Shown in pieces: positions 36,729 through 49,425 of a stretch of 64,000 bases of DNA (position 1 is its first letter; every line of letters begins with the position of its first letter). Under the pieces are notes generated by a model that saw only the letters and a program-made list of their open reading frames with translations, made no database searches and was not told the DNA's origin. This stretch comes from Adineta ricciae (lineage: Eukaryota; Rotifera; Eurotatoria; Adinetida; Adinetidae), in contig CAJNOJ010000056.1 in the NCBI GenBank assembly GCA_905250025.1, positions 248,001 through 312,000 of the forward strand, given 5' to 3'. The position numbers and the translations under genes were made by a program.

Positions 36729-37041
36729 TAGTTCATTGTCTATGAGGAAACTAAGAGAAACAATAAACAGATGAATGATGACAGATGTACATCCATTTCC
36801 TTACTCATTCACAGGCTGACATGAAACTGAAGCATTCATTGGTTTAGCGGACAGCCAATCCAAAATGATCCTCACATATTTCGTTTTTCTCTTTCTCGTC
36901 TCGTCTATACATTACGTTGCCATCTAGGTACAATCCCCCCTCGTCGATTGCTTGCTGTATATAACCCCTTGTATTTACCTATTTTTTCATCGCTTTAAAG
37001 TTCATCTATCTTTAAGATTTTTACATAACTTGTACCAATCT
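36729..37041. promoter_or_regulatory. Divergent promoter region TM2D3/MDH1
   Basis: 313 bases between two start codons in opposite directions, so both promoters must fit here or in overlapping exons. Contains CCAATC at 36855-36860 and a TATATAA string near 36958-36964, 78-84 bases before the MDH1 ATG. Assignment by position only. Confidence 0.4.
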
Positions 37042-38396
37042 ATGTCTTCATCAGTAAGAAAAATGAAACGAACATTTGCGTATTTTTGTATCTGCATCTA
37101 AACAAATAGGGCACCAAAGAACCCATTCGTATTGTCATCACTGGAGCTGCTGGCCAAATCGCTTATTCATTGATTCATCAAATTTGTAACGGTGATGTTT
37201 TCGGCAAAGATCAAGTAAGTTCTCCTTTCTCTCCTTAAATCGATCGTTTTTGAAAGAAAATAATTCTTCTATTTTCAGCCTGTTATTCTTCATTTACTTG
37301 ATATAACACCAATGATGGGCGTACTTCAGGGCGTGGTTATGGAGATCGAAGATACTAGTTTACCTTTAGTTAAAGGTGAGATCATATTATCGAATAAACT
37401 CATCGAACTATCCTCATTTAGGCGCAATACCAACTGACAGCGAAGAGACCGCATTCAAGGATGTTGATGTTGCTTTGTTGGTCGGAGCTATGCCACGTAA
37501 AGAAGGCATGGAACGTAAAGATTTACTCAATGCCAATGTAAAAATCTTCAAATCACAAGGAACTGCACTTGATAAATTCGCCAAGAAATCCGTCAAGGTA
37601 AGAGACACATTCCGTCATTCACTTCGCTACGTATATGTTTCCATCAGGTTCTCGTCGTTGGTAATCCAGCCAATACCAACTGCTATATTCTTGCTCATTA
37701 TGCTCCATCAATTCCAAGAGAAAATTTCAGTTGTTTAACACGTTTAGATCATAATCGTGCTAAAGCTCAAATCGCCAACCGTTTGAAAGTTTCACCTGAA
37801 AATGTTAAAAATGTTACCATTTGGGGCAATCACTCATCAACACAATTTCCCGATGTTCGTTCAGCTACCGTCAACGTTAATGGCAAAGATACACCAGTTT
37901 ATGATGCTGTCAAAGATGACAACTGGCTTAAAAACGATTTTATCTCAGTAAGCATGAAAACTAACTTGGAACTATTCATATCATGTCGTATCTTTTCTTT
38001 AGACTGTACAAAAACGTGGTGCTGCTGTTATTGCTGCGCGTAAACTTTCAAGTGCCATGTCAGCAGCTAAAGCCATTTGCGATCACATGCGTGATTGGTG
38101 GAACGGAACAAAAGATGTAAGTTAGTTAAAACTTAAATTTGTCAATTTGTTCTTTTCTTCTAAACAAAAACAATTTGTTTCAGAACGAATGGGTTTCAAT
38201 GGGTGTAATCAGTGATGGCTCATACGACATTGAAAAAGGCTTGGTCTTCAGCTATCCAGTTCAAATCAAAGACGGCAAAATTTCTATTGTTCAAGGATTG
38301 AAAATCGACGAATGGTCACGCGAGATGATTGAGAAAACACAAAAGGAATTGGTCGAAGAGAAAAACGATGCGGTCAAAGCAACAAGCTCCGATTAA
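37042..38396 (+). CDS. MDH1: Malate dehydrogenase, cytosolic
   Basis: NAD-dependent interconversion of malate and oxaloacetate in the cytosol. Exon 1 codes only MSSS, and a 62-base intron joins it to [20 protein letters not shown] (nucleotide-binding loop). Then come [57 protein letters not shown], the Arg/Asp catalytic area [32 protein letters not shown] with the catalytic His, and a C-terminal [20 protein letters not shown]. Length (about 335 residues) and motifs match eukaryotic cytosolic MDH. No mitochondrial leader. Short introns throughout. Confidence 0.95.
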
Positions 38397-38761
38397 ATCA
38401 TCAATCAATATACATGACCTTATTTTAGTCGATCCTTTTTTTTGCTTCACTCCCGGTTTTCAACAAACATAGTCAGTGATTTGTAGTAGTATGATTTTTT
38501 CATTTTATCGCCGCCTTTCCGTTGGATAATAAACAACAGAATTAGTTATGCTTAGCATTATGATTCAGTAACGATGAAACTTTTGCTCGAAGAATATTGA
38601 CATCATTTTGATTTTATTCAACTAAAGACAATATTCGTATGTTCGATTTGTTACAAGTTAACATGACCGTTTCGAACCTATCGATCGGCTAGAGAAAGCT
38701 TGTTTTATTTTAATTCAATTATCGAACACAGACAATATTTACATTGGAGTCGATATAAAAC
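38397..38761. other. Convergent spacer MDH1/TMEM243
   Basis: 365 bases holding both 3' untranslated ends. Nothing else seen. AATAAAC near 38527 could serve the MDH1 transcript. Confidence 0.5.
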
Positions 38762-39255
38762 TTATTTTCCGCTAATTATCAGATTGGCACAGATACATAA
38801 TAAAATAATAATAGCGGTGTTGAAAAATAGCATATTTCGAAAACGTGGTTCTAGTTCACCTGATCGGTACCAAAATGCCTGACAAAAAAGCGATAGATAG
38901 ATCGAGTTGGCACTTGCTCGAATGACTTACTAGACATAAATGCGAGCCAAGTAGAAGTATAAGACAGATATTCAGAAAAATATGAGTCCCACTGATGTGT
39001 TTGAAAAGAAACATGCCAACAAAGGTTGCCTAGAAAGAATTTCAAAGGCATTCGTTGATTGAGAAAAGATGAATTACTAGAACGAAGACAGTTGTAACTG
39101 CTGTGATGATCATGAATGATATTCGATCCTGAAGAACAAAAAAAAAGAGAATTTACGATTCGTAGTAGGAATGTTTCATATTTTCTTACTCGAGATCTGG
39201 TTTCACCAAAAAGTGGTCGATCGACGAGATCTGCGTACGGTGAGTTCGATGCCAT
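38762..39255 (-). CDS. TMEM243: TMEM243 family membrane protein
   Basis: Small protein of four membrane segments, rebuilt from exons too short to stand out as open frames. Exon 1 reads MASNSPYADLVDRPLFGETR (vertebrate TMEM243 has a DNRPLFGET element). After a 60-base intron comes DRISFMIITAVTTVFVL. After a second intron (about 48 bases) comes ATFVGMFLFKHISGTHIFLN then ICLILLLGSHLCL. The last exon is AFWYRSGELEPRFRNMLFFN then TAIIILLCICANLIISGK. The WYRxGxLEPxFR loop is a strong family mark. A single continuous unspliced frame over 38851-39255 is also open but gives a non-homologous product. Function is poorly known in any animal. Confidence 0.85.
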
Positions 39256-39815
39256 TCGACTTGAAAAAAATCACGTTAATTGTTCAGCAGACACTCTGTA
39301 TGACAATATAATGACTTTCTGTTTTTCTTCATCTTCATCGTCGATGAATCATTTTCCGTTATGCGTGATACGTAGGTTATTTTAGACCAATGGAACAGTT
39401 TTGTTTCCTCGAAAGTTAGTATGACAAGGCTGCGCAGAGATTAGCTTTTTTGGAACAAGTGGAAAATCAAATTTTCTCGTGATTTATACGAAGATTCACA
39501 CAAATAATGCTTCGGAAGCGACTGTAGTTTAAATCACTGGTTATGATCATGCCATATGATCTGAGTGTGGAATGAATATAATTGTTTTCATTTTCGAAAG
39601 ATATACTCGTCTAACGTAGATGAAACTGAAGTGAACGAAAACTGTTCTGCGTATTATGATTGTACAGGCAGTGTGCTAGAGTGTTGTAAGTGAAAGCGTC
39701 CTCTACAGTATGTATGTTTCATTAGCCGTTGAATGTTCGTCGTCGAGACAACACCTATGATCTCCTTCTTTCTCTCCTCGCCTTTCCGTTTGGATCAAAG
39801 TCAAAAGATCCGGAT
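39256..39815. promoter_or_regulatory. Divergent intergenic region TMEM243/Moonraker
   Basis: 560 bases between opposite start codons. The Moonraker 5' end may begin here, because the frame is open back to about 39729. No individual promoter element can be supported. Confidence 0.4.
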
Positions 39816-42649
39816 ATGTTTCAACCGACTCCAACTAGCAGTGATTTACCACGCAATTATCTACAATTTCATGAGAATGCATTCGTTTCTCCACTCAATC
39901 TCATCAATGTTACACATCCAGCTCCGTTCTCATTTGGTCGAGCTCCGCACCTTCTGCAGCAAACGATCCCTCGCAACAACTATCCATCGACAACATCGCC
40001 ACAACTGCAGTCAATTGATGCGAATAAACTACACATGTATCAATTCTTAGCACAGCGAAAACTGAAAGAAGACCGATGGAAAAAAGAATTGGATGAAAAA
40101 AATGCACGGAAACAAACATTTCAGCAGCGAAACGTTCGTTCTTCACAACCACCAGTTCAACGGACACAAAAACCAGCGGCGCGTTCAGCATCAGCTCCAA
40201 AAAGATCAATACCCATTAAGAAATCATATACCAACGAATCGAATCGACAGCAAACTACACCTACACCGATTCAGTTCACACGTCCCGAAGATTCATTGAG
40301 ACAAAATGAGTTAAATGACGTGCACGATCAACTTCTATTACAATTACGCATTTTACATAATCCGCCATCGAGAGAAAATATCATCGACGAAACAGAACAA
40401 GAAAAACAACGTCGAATTCGACTTAAACGTGAAAGAGTCAAACGCGATTCACGTGCAATTTATAATGCACACCAGGAACTCAAACAAATACTGCATGATA
40501 TTCCTCAACCAGATGCAAATCTAGTACGTATCACTGTAAAAACGCGAGCATGTTTAACTCTTCTGTTTTTATAGCCTCGCATTCATCATCGTCATCTCAA
40601 TGCTTATAAAGCAATTCTCCTTGCTGTCGAGACACTTGCAAATGAAGCTCCGCTGAAACAGCAAGATACACCTGTTCAGCAACTTCTGACTTCAATTCTC
40701 TCTGTTCTTGAGACACTATCTCAGACGAACTACGCACTTGGTTTATCTCAACTACAAATTGACTCGTCTTATCTTCGTATGCCATCATCTAAAACCGTAC
40801 GCGCTCGACCTTCAGCTGAAACTCGAACGGGGACACCAACAAATCATCTTCTACCCGCTATTTACACTGAATTGGTAAAAAAGAAGCAACAGCAGCAGCA
40901 GCAACGAAAGCCACGTGTAGTACCATCTGTCTTGCGACCACGTAGTGCTGAGTCAGTGCGATTACCTCGTACCGATGCATCATCTATTACTCGTCCAACA
41001 ATATCCATGCAACATAAGACTAGAGCGCGCAGCCATTCACCGTTACCATCAATACGATCAGCTTCATCAATTGAAACACCGTTTCATTCACGCTTTACCG
41101 TTGATCATATTCTTGTAAAACTAGCTCCTCAACTTCTTGCAAACTATGACGGAGCTGAACTATCAAAACAAATTGAACGAGCACGAACATTAGTTCCAAT
41201 GTTTTTAGTAGATAATCGTTTAACTGACGATGAGATTACTGGGAGAGTATTACAAATGCTAATGCCCAGACTAGGTCAACAAACTCAGCCGTTACCATCG
41301 ACAGCTAACATTGAAGTTTTTGAAACACCTGAAGAACATGCTCGTCGAGTAAACATGGATGTGTATCAAGCGCAGATAACTACGTGGGAAGATGAAATGT
41401 CACAAATTCGACAACGTCTTCAAAATTACAGAACAAATCGATTAGAAAGTGACACAAATTTGCGACAAACACGAACAGTCAAATTTCACATCGATTCACC
41501 ACCACCAATATCATCACTCCTACCAGAGAATGTTCATATCCATACACCTTCATATGAACAGGCATTAGAGGATTTTATGACAAAATCCACTGAAGTCAAA
41601 CAAGCATTTGAACAGACAACAGTGCCACAATCATCACGAGGACAGATTCGGTTGGTCGGCCTAGACTCGGGAAAGATTCGACAAATCGAACGTTACCGAC
41701 GAGACTATCAAAGTTATTTACAAAGAACAGAGTCTGCTAAGAACGAAGATTTCGATCCATGTCGAGTTATTAACAGGTGAGCGCAAGACATTCTATCCTC
41801 GAATAATAGATCAATTCAGATGCTAGATGAGAATCGATTTTATTTTCTAGATTGTCGGAATTTTTACTTGACGAAGCTCTATTGACTGTCGTTCAAGAAG
41901 TTGAACTATTAACTGTTGAATTAAGTCAAAAACTAGTTGAAAACGAATTACTAGGTCAGGAAATCTCTTTAGCTGATGTTGAAAAAGGAGTCAAAACACC
42001 TTCTCAATCACATCATCGTCCAGTACAAAAACCTACTCGAAAGCAGCCATCCATATCGCCTTCGCCTCCACCTGAACAATATAACATGTCCAGTTTCGAA
42101 GAAGACTTAAATACAGAGAGTAAAGTGTCTCGTTCAGACAATGAACGGAATATACCACGTCGAGAATCACCTATGGGAGGTACAGGTCGTTTCACAACAG
42201 CAGCATTTGAACAAAGGAGATTGCCCAGAGATCGATCATCATCGTCATCATCAGCTCGCACTCATTCACCACCAGGCATTATTCTAAAACCCACTGTTGT
42301 TATCAAGAAACCAAGTTCGATCTACGACGAAGTCGAACAAGTTTCCGATCATGATGTTGATTCATCAACGTCGTCTTCTATGTCAAAAAGACATCCACAA
42401 CAACAACAGCAGCAACACCCACGACGTCAGTTCAATGGAAACGATGATGAAGAAGACGAAGATCTCTTGTTGAGCACGAGAACAGGGGAGAAAATTTATT
42501 CGACAGATTTCGATGAATCAAAAAGTAAAGTTCGCAGCGCAGGTAATAATTACGACGAGGAAGACGATGATGTTGCCGATACAATCAAATCATCTGCTCG
42601 ATCATTCAATGCAGCACAACTCAATTCATCGGATACAGATGACGATTAA
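39816..42649 (+). CDS. MNR: Moonraker/KIAA0753-like centriolar satellite protein
   Basis: Human KIAA0753 (Moonraker, OFIP) is needed for centriole duplication and ciliogenesis. Three shared blocks appear in the same order. First, RRIRLKRERVKRDSRAIYNA followed by HQELKQIL. After an intron, PRIHHRHLNAYKAILLAVET, the counterpart of the human KLAAAHRGAIRAL helix. Near the end, RRDYQSYLQRTESAKNEDFD then CRVINRLSEFLLDEALLTVV, matching the human YLRIISHE...SEELVDEALGAV region. Also ANIEVFETPEEH before WEDEMSQIRQRLQNY. The C-terminus continues into a Ser/Asp/Glu-rich tail with a glutamine run, longer than in human. The first ATG is uncertain: 39816 (MFQPTPTSSDLP) is chosen. Three coding exons are visible. 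Confidence 0.78.
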
Positions 42650-42788
42650 TTATTTTCTGCAATTTTCATATTTGTGTGTTCTCTCTTCTGTGTTCTTTTT
42701 ATTAATGTAGAATTGAAGATTTAATAAATTTCTTTCGTGAGAAATATTCATAGGCGCGATAAACTAGTTACACTTCACTCTTTTTTTA

Positions 42789-44058
42789 ATGAATACTATG
42801 CTTGATCAACAGATCGAATCTGTTTCGAGTAAATTAGTCCAATTCATTCAAGATTTAACTGTCAATATTCAAACAGTCTGCCATAAGAATGTGAATTTTA
42901 ATCAGCTATTTCAGTTACGTAGTGATTATGCTAAACAAATGGCATCTCTATTCGATATGTTAATCACTCAACTTATTGAAGAGTTTCTTCCCAATCGAAC
43001 ACTCCAACTCACAATAAATCTGGATCCTGTTCAAATCTGGCGATCGATACAAACCTGTGTTGATCAATTGAATGCTCTACAATGGCAAGACTTGAGCCCC
43101 ATCATCAAACATATTCGAACGATCAACAATTACTTCTATAATCTCCTTTTACAAGTTAAAGTGAGTACTCAAAACGAGTTGAACGAAACAAAGAACTCAT
43201 GCCTAATTGCGATTCAGAATGCTGAATTTCTTCGAGTTGATCAAACACGCTCGCTCTATCGGAATTTATCACACGAGTTATATTGTCTGTCGGAAAGCTT
43301 GATGCAATTTTCAACTATTTTCTATACTCAACCATCGATGGTCGACGAAACAAAACTACAAGAATCTATCAAGCCCATCGATACATATCTGTTTCAAAAT
43401 AATAACCACCATCATCACCTCAATCAACAAAGAACAAATCTTTCTTCAAATGAAAAACCAATGAATTCCAATTGTTATTCATATAACATGCCGAACTACC
43501 AAACATCGTCTAATTGGGCGAATACTGATCGAAATTGCTGCGTTCAGTCAGCTCCAATTCGTTGCGATGCAGCGTCAGCGCCCAGGACGAATACTTTCCC
43601 ACAGCAAAAACCCATGGGCTGTGGCTACGGTTCTCAGAAAACGGATATACCACCGCCACTTTGTTTTCCAACACCTGTGGTCTACACACCAGAAATGGAA
43701 ACACTTTCATCATCGGGTGGTATTATTTACGCTCGAAAATCGGGTCTTGATCTGTATAGTTTGAAAACGAAAGAAAATCTAAGTTTGTTTTTTTATAGGA
43801 AATACATGGATAGCAGAGAATTTGGGCACATTAATTGAGACGTTGAAAGAAATTGGTCAAACGATCGATATGAATGCTCATTGTGAAATTTTAGTTCGAA
43901 AAACGGGTGAACTATTAGTTCGCCGAAAGAAAGGCCGACGAAAACATTTCATACAAGAAAATATGCGTCAGAATACATCACATGGAAACAACGCGTATGC
44001 TGAAATGAATACGAAACAAGAACCATCCGTTTCCAATGCTAGTCACGACGATCACTAG
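42789..44058 (+). CDS. Unidentified two-exon protein
   Basis: Not recognised. Starts MNTMLDQQIESVSSKLVQFI and is helical for about 200 residues (LFDMLITQLIEEFLPNRTLQ; WRSIQTCVDQLNALQWQDLS). A low-complexity Asn/His/Gln/Cys/Pro segment follows. A 47-base GT-AG intron (about 43758-43798) joins it to WIAENLGTLIETLKEIGQTI then VRKTGELLVRRKKGRRKH and a polar tail. Without the intron the frame stops soon after 43838, so the splice is inferred from frame and signals. The C-terminal basic run could bind nucleic acid or membrane. It starts 140 bases after the Moonraker-like gene on the same strand. Confidence 0.65.
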
Positions 44059-44120
44059 GGAAGAAAACAATCGACATTTTTATTACAAAAAAAATATAAA
44101 AATACGAAGATTTATCCGTT

Positions 44121-45140
44121 TTAACTAGATTGTTCCAGCTTCATTTCCAGTTTCGTCGCTTCATCAAGCGGTGGCCACCAATTAGGTATCGAAGGTGTGA
44201 TCGACACATCAGCATTTTGTATTCGTAACGAATTTCTCCACTCATTCAAACGTATCAGTGCAATTCCATCGTGCTCAATGGACGAGCGTAATTTTCCAGC
44301 ACGTCTTTTCGTTTCTTCATTGACAATGGTCAAGTCGTTCGTTTTGTTATCCGAACTTTTCGATAATTCTTCATAGTTTGTTATTTGAACTGGCATTAGA
44401 CGCTTACGTATGACACCGGTATGGTGTGTACGTGCAATTAACTCTTGCCCTATATAACATCCTTTGCTGAACGAAACACCGTTGAGAAAGACGATGTTAT
44501 ACTCGAGAGGAATACATTCGCCCGGCGGAATATCTTCCGTTCCTTCGGCTATTCCGTGTTGATATAACCATCGTTTATAAATGGAGGAATCACTTGATGG
44601 AGTACAGGAATCGACAAGATTAGTAATTTGCGTTTGACGCTCGGTTATCAGACGTATGCCAAGACTTGCATGTCGCGGATCGGATTGGCCAACGATTAAA
44701 CCTTGCCGTGTTTTGAAATTGAAGTTTTCACGAAGATCATTGGTTGTCGATGCAACTTCGTCTTGTAAATATAACAACGACCAAATCCGATATTTTGACG
44801 TCACATCTTCTATGTTAACCTGTCGACGGAGTTTGTATGTGCGTAAGAGACGAAGAAAATCTGCAATCGCGTTTTGAGATATTTCAATTAAATACGATGA
44901 CTTGTTTATTTGGTGATTATAAATAATCATATCATACAAAATTCTTCCACGAGCATTGAGCAACATGCTATAAATAGCATTTGTCGTTTTTAAAAATTCG
45001 ATATCGTTCGTAATCAATCCTTGGAGAAATTTCGATGTGTCAGTACCATGAACTTGAATTAGCGCACGATTATCAAGCGGTATAGCTGTACAATGATGAA
45101 AACGAATGCATGATTTCAAATGAAATAATCTTTTCAGCAT
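44121..45140 (-). CDS. IBA57: IBA57 iron-sulfur cluster assembly factor (GcvT-like)
   Basis: Mitochondrial folate-dependent-fold protein that helps build [4Fe-4S] clusters with ISCA1/2. Intronless, 339 codons. The N-terminus (MLKRLFHLKSCIRFHHCT) is Arg/His/Lys-rich and lacks acidic residues, fitting a mitochondrial presequence. Motifs: ALIQVHGTDTSKFLQGLITN, YSMLLNARGRILYDMIIY, the family signature FSKGCYIGQELIARTHHTG, and VIRKRLMPVQI. The KGCYIGQE block separates the YgfZ/IBA57 group from the glycine cleavage T protein. The intronless state contrasts with most neighbours. Confidence 0.93.
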   Translation of the reverse strand: MLKRLFHLKSCIRFHHCTAIPLDNRALIQVHGTDTSKFLQGLITNDIEFLKTTNAIYSMLLNARGRILYDMIIYNHQINKSSYLIEISQNAIADFLRLLRTYKLRRQVNIEDVTSKYRIWSLLYLQDEVASTTNDLRENFNFKTRQGLIVGQSDPRHASLGIRLITERQTQITNLVDSCTPSSDSSIYKRWLYQHGIAEGTEDIPPGECIPLEYNIVFLNGVSFSKGCYIGQELIARTHHTGVIRKRLMPVQITNYEELSKSSDNKTNDLTIVNEETKRRAGKLRSSIEHDGIALIRLNEWRNSLRIQNADVSITPSIPNWWPPLDEATKLEMKLEQSS

Positions 45141-48100
45141 TTTCTATCAAACAAATAAGAAAAGAATAACTCTTCTTCTTGCTTTGCTAGTTTCTATCGA
45201 TTGGTATTTTTGCATATCCACTCGATAGCTTTCTTCACGACATCTATAAAATTGACAACGAACATTGGCCTAATTAGAAAAATGCATCATAAACTCTAAA
45301 CATAACATAAATGGTGATCTGGTTGAATCAAATAGCAAATGTACTATTGCTCAATTCAAATTCATATAAAATAGTTCAGATTCATTTTTTTCTCGGTTAT
45401 AAAGTCGAAACGAATATTTCTTTTCATGTACAGTTTAAATGGCCAATTGATTCATCACGGACACAAGTGAGAGATGAGCACAGCGTAGTTGTAGGTAGAG
45501 TGCAATATCCGATGACGTTCCTTCCGTGTATGTCATTCTTATTGAGATACATCTATTACAATTGATTCATTCATTAAGTCACTCGGGAAGTACGATAATC
45601 ATGATTCGGCTGTCATCATCTTCTTCACACACACGTATATAGTCAGTCTTATAATCGAAATGAACACGAATACGACACGCATGCACTTGACTGATGCTCA
45701 TCAAATGCATGTCATCCATTGAAATACTGGAAGTGATTACACTAGTCATCATTATATTCTTTTTTTGCATCTCGCTGTCGATTTACCTTTTCTTTTCTAT
45801 CATGCCATATGCACATGTTCACATATATAGAGTGAGATAGAAGAGTGTTCCTATGCTTGTTAGTGTTGAGATGGAATTTCTTGCGGGCACAATGCTTAAA
45901 ATCTGTTTCTTTGGAGCGTGAAATAGAAACGTTGCTCATTAGATCGGCCGCGCTGCGCTACTCTTCTTACTCAACCGAGTTCCACGAGTAGTATTGATGA
46001 ATCGATGATAAGACGACGACGACGACGTGCTTTCATGCATGCATGAGCCTCCTTCTTCTTCTTCTCCTTCACATCTCTGTGTTATATAGTGCCTTTCGTG
46101 AACTTACATGTATACGCATATATATATATATATATATATATATGCACGCGCACTAGATCGACCGATCAACTCTCTATAGCAGTGAAGCATGGCATATTTT
46201 CACGGTCTCTGGAGATGGATGCATATATATATACATCTATACATCCATGCACATTTGTATGATGGTAAAGAGAAACCTAGGAGAGTTAGAGTAGTTATTG
46301 TATTGATAAGAAAAAGAGGGAGAAAGGAAGCAATATAAGAAATAAACGATAGATATAGAAAGAAATGGAGAGAAAGAAAAAACCATCTCTCCGTAACTGC
46401 GTAGAAATATTTCTCGAGCTAACGTCAGCTCTGCCGTCATCGGAATGGAACGAAATGCGAGACTACTTTTACCCTCCAACAGTCATATATCAAACAAACA
46501 GCAGAATAGTCATCTTGTGTACCAATATTTATATATGTATACATGCATATATGCGATCGTATGTAGAAGGTGATCTTCTGTCTTTGCCTCTGTCTTCCTT
46601 TCTCTGCTTCTACATCGTTCTTCCACCCACCTTCTCGGTGTGCCTCTCTTCCCATCATCGTCTCTATGTGTGAGTATGCGCGCATGCGTGTGTGTGTTTG
46701 TAAAGAATCAATAGCTGACATACACAAAGAGAGAAACGAGCATATACACACTCACTCGTGTATACACATAGACATACACGGTGAAGGGGCAAAAAGATTA
46801 AAAGCGCGCAAAGCGAAACCGAACCGCGCCGAGAACGGAACAAACGAAATGAGACAACGCGACGTGAGTGTTGGTGCACACTGCATGCCGTTTTGTATCT
46901 ATCAAGAAAGTGAGAGAGCGACAGAGAGAGGAAAAAGGCAGAGAGACAAAGACAAACACGAATAAAAATAAAAGATGGTAGGAAGGTAAGTATAAAATAT
47001 GACTTTGGTTAAAATGACGAAAGAATGAAGGAAGGTATTCAAGCAAAGAAACTATTTTACGAATAGATTCCTGAATAAAATAAGTAAGAATAGACGTAAA
47101 TTCTCCGAGCGCAACCATGATGAATATCATCGATGGCCTTATCAACTTGAACAAATACAGGTGTCTAAATGTCATCCTTCAATTCGTTCGTATGCTCGTT
47201 CGACTTTCATCAACACAACACTACACGTTTTTTTTCCACTATGGTGTATATCATGCATCTTGTCGCTTCTCGAAGACTATAATACTGGCACTATCGCGTG
47301 TTTTTTTACGTACGCATCACACACGTATATAAGTACCCAGTGTAATCATCTCTCGTCGCTCCCATTCTTCGCTCCTTTCCAGCATAAGAACGTATATCAC
47401 ACGTCTATTCCTTTCACCGTAGTCGTGCTATTCAGTAGCGTCAACAACAAAGAATAATCGAACCGTGATGCGTGTCACCCGATGCCGCTTACATATGGAA
47501 CTCTCCGATAGTAACACCCACATCATCAACGTTCGCAGAGCTACATGATTACATCAATGTATAGATGTTCATAGGTTGTACGCGAATACAAAGAATGTAC
47601 ATAGAAAATGCATGATTTCATCACCGTAATGGTGAACCAAAGCCAATAGGGCGAGTAATATATATATATATATAAAAAGAGGAGAAGAAGAAGAAGAACG
47701 AGGAGAGAATGAGATGGATGAATGACGGACTAAAGCGGATCACCTTTTCGTTCACTACCATTTTTCTTCATCTCATTTTGGTGTACTGTTGGTCCACGAC
47801 AAATAGCAACCAATATATATCGTAGTAATTCAGTATGCATTGCGCGTCATCTCATTATATTTTCTTATTCTCTTGTCTAACGTTCATCATGAGTAAATGT
47901 GTGACGTTTAATTATGTTTTCTTTTCTTGGTTCATCTCTTTCTCCTTTTTATTTTATTTTATTTTTCTAGCCGTCTTTTTTTTTATATTTCTCAGTCGAT
48001 TGCCGTTGAATATGGCGATTTATCGATCTAATTGAGTTGTCTATCATCGTGATGTGTAGTGTCAAGGTTCTACATGTCTAATCTCTTAGCAGGCAGCCAA

Positions 48101-49425
48101 AAGCTTTACGTCATTTTCTGCATATATGTGGAACGACGCATGACCGAGCGTTTGAGTGAGTATGTGAGTGTGTATGTAAGCACTTTTCTCTTCATAGGTT
48201 AAAGTAGGGCGGGCACGGCTGCTTGATGATATGTCTGAAAGAGAGAGAGGGAGCAAACGCATCAGCATTGGCAATGAGTAGAGAGAGCAAGAGGAATAAG
48301 ATTCGTTCCACATGATGAACAACGAACGGCGCCGCTATTCTCTCTCTCTCCTGCTCTCGCTTCATATGCGTGTCGCTCGTTCGTCGATCGCATTCTGAAT
48401 CGCATCGTTGCTAACATGCACACACACACATTTATATTTATTCACAGTGCCAATATAGGTAGATGCAAAAAAAATGAGAAGTAAGAATATATACGAAGAA
48501 AAATCATTATCTTTCATGCATAAACCACTCACTATCACCCATACACATTTTTCTCTACTAGCTTTGTTTTCATCCGCAACATTTATTTGACTGCAAACTG
48601 GAAACAACCTGTCTTTTTCTCCTCATTTCTCTCACTTTCATTTCATATGCACATACACGCACACAACATCGTATGCTATTTGCTTCGTTACACATGCGAT
48701 TAGTCACGCTTGTACGAATTCTTTTCGATTCTCAGTTTTTTTTCCTTCTTCTTCTTCTTCTTTTTTTCCTATTCTGGTAATCATCGAGTGTGTTGATTCT
48801 GGAGTTTGTAGTCAGACATCGATGCATGCATGTATGTGTATGTGTTGCCGGGCGGCTGATTACTCGAGTAGATGAAGCGTGTCTGTCTCTCTCCTTTTTA
48901 CAGTGCACGAACGCACGCCTGGCATTTTCTTTTTCCTCTGTGTCGCTCTCTTTTTTTTTTACAACTATTTCTGTTCTTCATATATGGACGTGGCTGCTTG
49001 CGTCGCAAGGAGAGCAAAAGAGTTAAAGGAAAGGCAGTACTGACGGCAACGAAGAGAACTCGTGCGTGAACAAAATCGATCGTTAATGAGAAGAGTGTGG
49101 GCGACGACGACAGCCGCATCTATAATCTTGAAAAATGTCCTTCTATTTTTTTTTCGGCTGTTGCCAGTAAAGCAGCAGCTTCACACTCTACATTCGAAGT
49201 ATAAAAAAAACCTAATCGCAGCACTAAACTCTCAATTGTAAGTAGACGGTAGAAAAGAAAAAGCTGTAACTAAATAAGCGTGTATTAGTCATGCACAATC
49301 AAATCTGGACAAAAAAGAACCGAAACGAATATTGATTGGGATATCCATTTAACTTAATTTACTCTGTTTTAGATCATGACAAGCATTTATTGCTAGTTCT
49401 TTCTTTTTTCTGGTTTTACTTTTTA
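45141..49425. other. Long non-coding interval upstream of the Pax gene
   Basis: About 4.3 kb without a supported gene, the longest such stretch in the window. It is full of simple repeats: (AT)n at 46118-46143, TA runs near 47660, GAA runs near 47682-47697, AG runs near 48238-48250, and CA/GT tracts near 46688-46698 and 48419-48430. Open frames on both strands follow these repeats and show no family. The position before a developmental regulator suggests cis-regulatory DNA. Confidence 0.55.
46118..46143. repeat. (AT)n microsatellite
   Basis: A clean alternating AT run of about 26 bases inside the interval upstream of the Pax gene. Confidence 0.9.

Noticed and set aside
38851..39255. Single-exon unknown membrane protein
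   Set aside because: The frame is an artefact of unspliced introns; the spliced product is TMEM243.
45311..49120. Many open frames on both strands in the Pax upstream interval
   Set aside because: They follow simple repeats, overlap on opposite strands and resemble no family.
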